7,404 nt of DNA, from the NCBI GenBank assembly GCA_919902965.1, contig CAKKSJ010000008.1, positions 1-7,404 on the forward strand, given 5' to 3'. The stretch is from Burkholderiales bacterium. Lineage in GTDB: Bacteria; Pseudomonadota; Gammaproteobacteria; Burkholderiales; SG8-39. Below the pieces are notes generated by a model. That model ran no database searches. It saw nothing but the letters and a program-made list of their open reading frames with translations, and was not told where the DNA came from. This document shows positions 6,633 to 7,404 of the stretch, piece by piece. The position numbers and the translations under genes were made by a program. Numbering within the stretch: the stretch's first letter is position 1; the number at the start of each line of letters is the position of its first letter.

Positions 6633-7404
6633 GTGACATTCCTGGATCTTGCACCCATCGTCCGCGCGGCCGGCACGGTCAAACTGCCCGGCTCGAAAAG
6701 CATATCCAACCGCGTATTGCTGCTCGCCGCCCTGGGCGCGGGCGAAACGCGCCTGCACGATCTGCTCGATTCGGACGACACGCGCGTCATGCAGGACGCT
6801 TTGCGCACGCTCGGCGTCGTCGTAAGGCAGGAGGGCGGCGCGAGCGTCGTGAGCGGCGCAGGCGGCGCGCTTCCGGTCAAGGCTGCCGAACTGTTTCTTG
6901 GCAACGCCGGCACCGCATTCCGGCCGCTGACCGCGGCGCTGGCGCTTTGCGGCGGCGACTATCGCCTGTCGGGCGTGGCGCGCATGCACGAACGGCCGAT
7001 CGGCGACCTGGTCGATGCATTGCGGCAGCTAGGCGCTGACATCGATTACCTGGGCGAGGCGGGATATCCGCCGCTGCACATCAGACCTGCGCGGATCAAT
7101 GCCGGAAAGCTGAGCGTGCGCGGGGAGGTGTCGAGCCAGTTCCTGACTGCGCTGCTGATGGCTCTGCCGCTCACCGGCCGGCAGGCCACTATTGCGGTCG
7201 AGGGCGAACTGATCTCCAAACCCTATGTCGAAATCACCTTGAATATGATGCGCCGCTTCGGCGTCGAGGTCGCGCGCAACGCGTGGTCTTCGTTCACCAT
7301 TCCCGCGGGCGCACATTACCGCAGCCCAGGCGATCTGTGGGTGGAAGGGGACGCCTCGTCGGCTTCCTACTTTCTCGCGGCGGGTGCCATCGGCGGCGGG
7401 CCGG
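6633..7404 (+). CDS. aroA: 3-phosphoshikimate 1-carboxyvinyltransferase (EPSP synthase), 3' end outside window
   Basis: EPSP synthase joins PEP to shikimate-3-phosphate in the shikimate pathway, one step before chorismate. The frame is open from 6633 to the window end: 257 complete codons of a family that usually has about 430. Visible motifs are LPGSKSISNR (18-27), with K22, S23 and R27 at the same numbers as in E. coli; LFLGNAGTAFRP (87-98), the PEP/glyphosate-site loop; ERPIGDLVDAL (120-130); GEVSSQFLTALLM (164-176); SKPYVEITLNMM (195-206); and VEGDASSASYFLAA (237-250). The glycine of NAGTA (G93, E. coli G96) and the proline after R97 are unchanged, as in class I glyphosate-sensitive enzymes. 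GTG 6633 is chosen because it gives the same N-terminal length as E. coli; GGGG lies eight bases upstream and no better in-frame start is visible. It begins 34 bases after the tyrA stop and is probably in the same transcript. Confidence 0.96.
   Translation, partial: MTFLDLAPIVRAAGTVKLPGSKSISNRVLLLAALGAGETRLHDLLDSDDTRVMQDALRTLGVVVRQEGGASVVSGAGGALPVKAAELFLGNAGTAFRPLTAALALCGGDYRLSGVARMHERPIGDLVDALRQLGADIDYLGEAGYPPLHIRPARINAGKLSVRGEVSSQFLTALLMALPLTGRQATIAVEGELISKPYVEITLNMMRRFGVEVARNAWSSFTIPAGAHYRSPGDLWVEGDASSASYFLAAGAIGGGP

Noticed and set aside
5708..6913. A 401-codon open frame on the - strand, opposite tyrA and the start of aroA
   Set aside because: Antisense shadow of conserved genes without any recognisable domain.

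Overview
The window is a GC-rich stretch of bacterial chromosome with all genes on the + strand. It most likely comes from a betaproteobacterium. The order gyrA - serC - pheA - hisC - tyrA - aroA is the classic betaproteobacterial 'supraoperon', and the SerC sequence (for example its GGAIAENAIVPMNLL stretch) looks betaproteobacterial from memory. The genus cannot be told from the sequence alone. There is no mobile element, CRISPR array, rRNA or tRNA gene, or defence-like cassette. This is core housekeeping DNA, and I do not see an undescribed system of the defence or mobile kind.

Layout: (1) 1-911 is the 3' end of gyrA, the C-terminal DNA-wrapping domain, starting exactly at the GyrA-box. (2) 912-1209 is the only sizeable spacer (298 bp). 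It holds a short GC-rich stem right after the gyrA stop and three strong stem-loops, of which the latter two are almost back to back. The three share a related apex (CGGAYGAAAA in one orientation or the other) and look like a small palindromic repeat family or structured leader. It ends in a near-perfect Shine-Dalgarno for serC. (3) 1210-6598 is a tightly packed operon: serC, a serA-type 3-phosphoglycerate dehydrogenase, pheA, hisC and tyrA, with junctions of -4, +7, +30 and +4 to +19 bp (the last depends on the tyrA start chosen). (4) 6633-7404 is aroA, starting at GTG and cut by the window end at about 60% of its usual length.

How the genes work together: the SerA-type enzyme oxidises 3-phosphoglycerate to 3-phosphohydroxypyruvate and SerC transaminates it to phosphoserine (serB is not in the window). 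AroA makes EPSP, the last step before chorismate synthase. PheA (chorismate mutase-prephenate dehydratase) takes chorismate to phenylpyruvate, and TyrA takes prephenate towards tyrosine. HisC, placed between them, can plausibly supply aromatic aminotransferase activity as well as histidinol-phosphate aminotransferase activity. Serine and aromatic amino acid synthesis are therefore co-transcribed next to a gyrase subunit.

Points worth a second look are the stem-loop cluster in the gyrA-serC spacer, a possible Phe-Phe-Tyr-containing reading frame that ends inside the serC ribosome-binding site, a non-canonical catalytic region in the SerA-type enzyme, and the start region of aroA.
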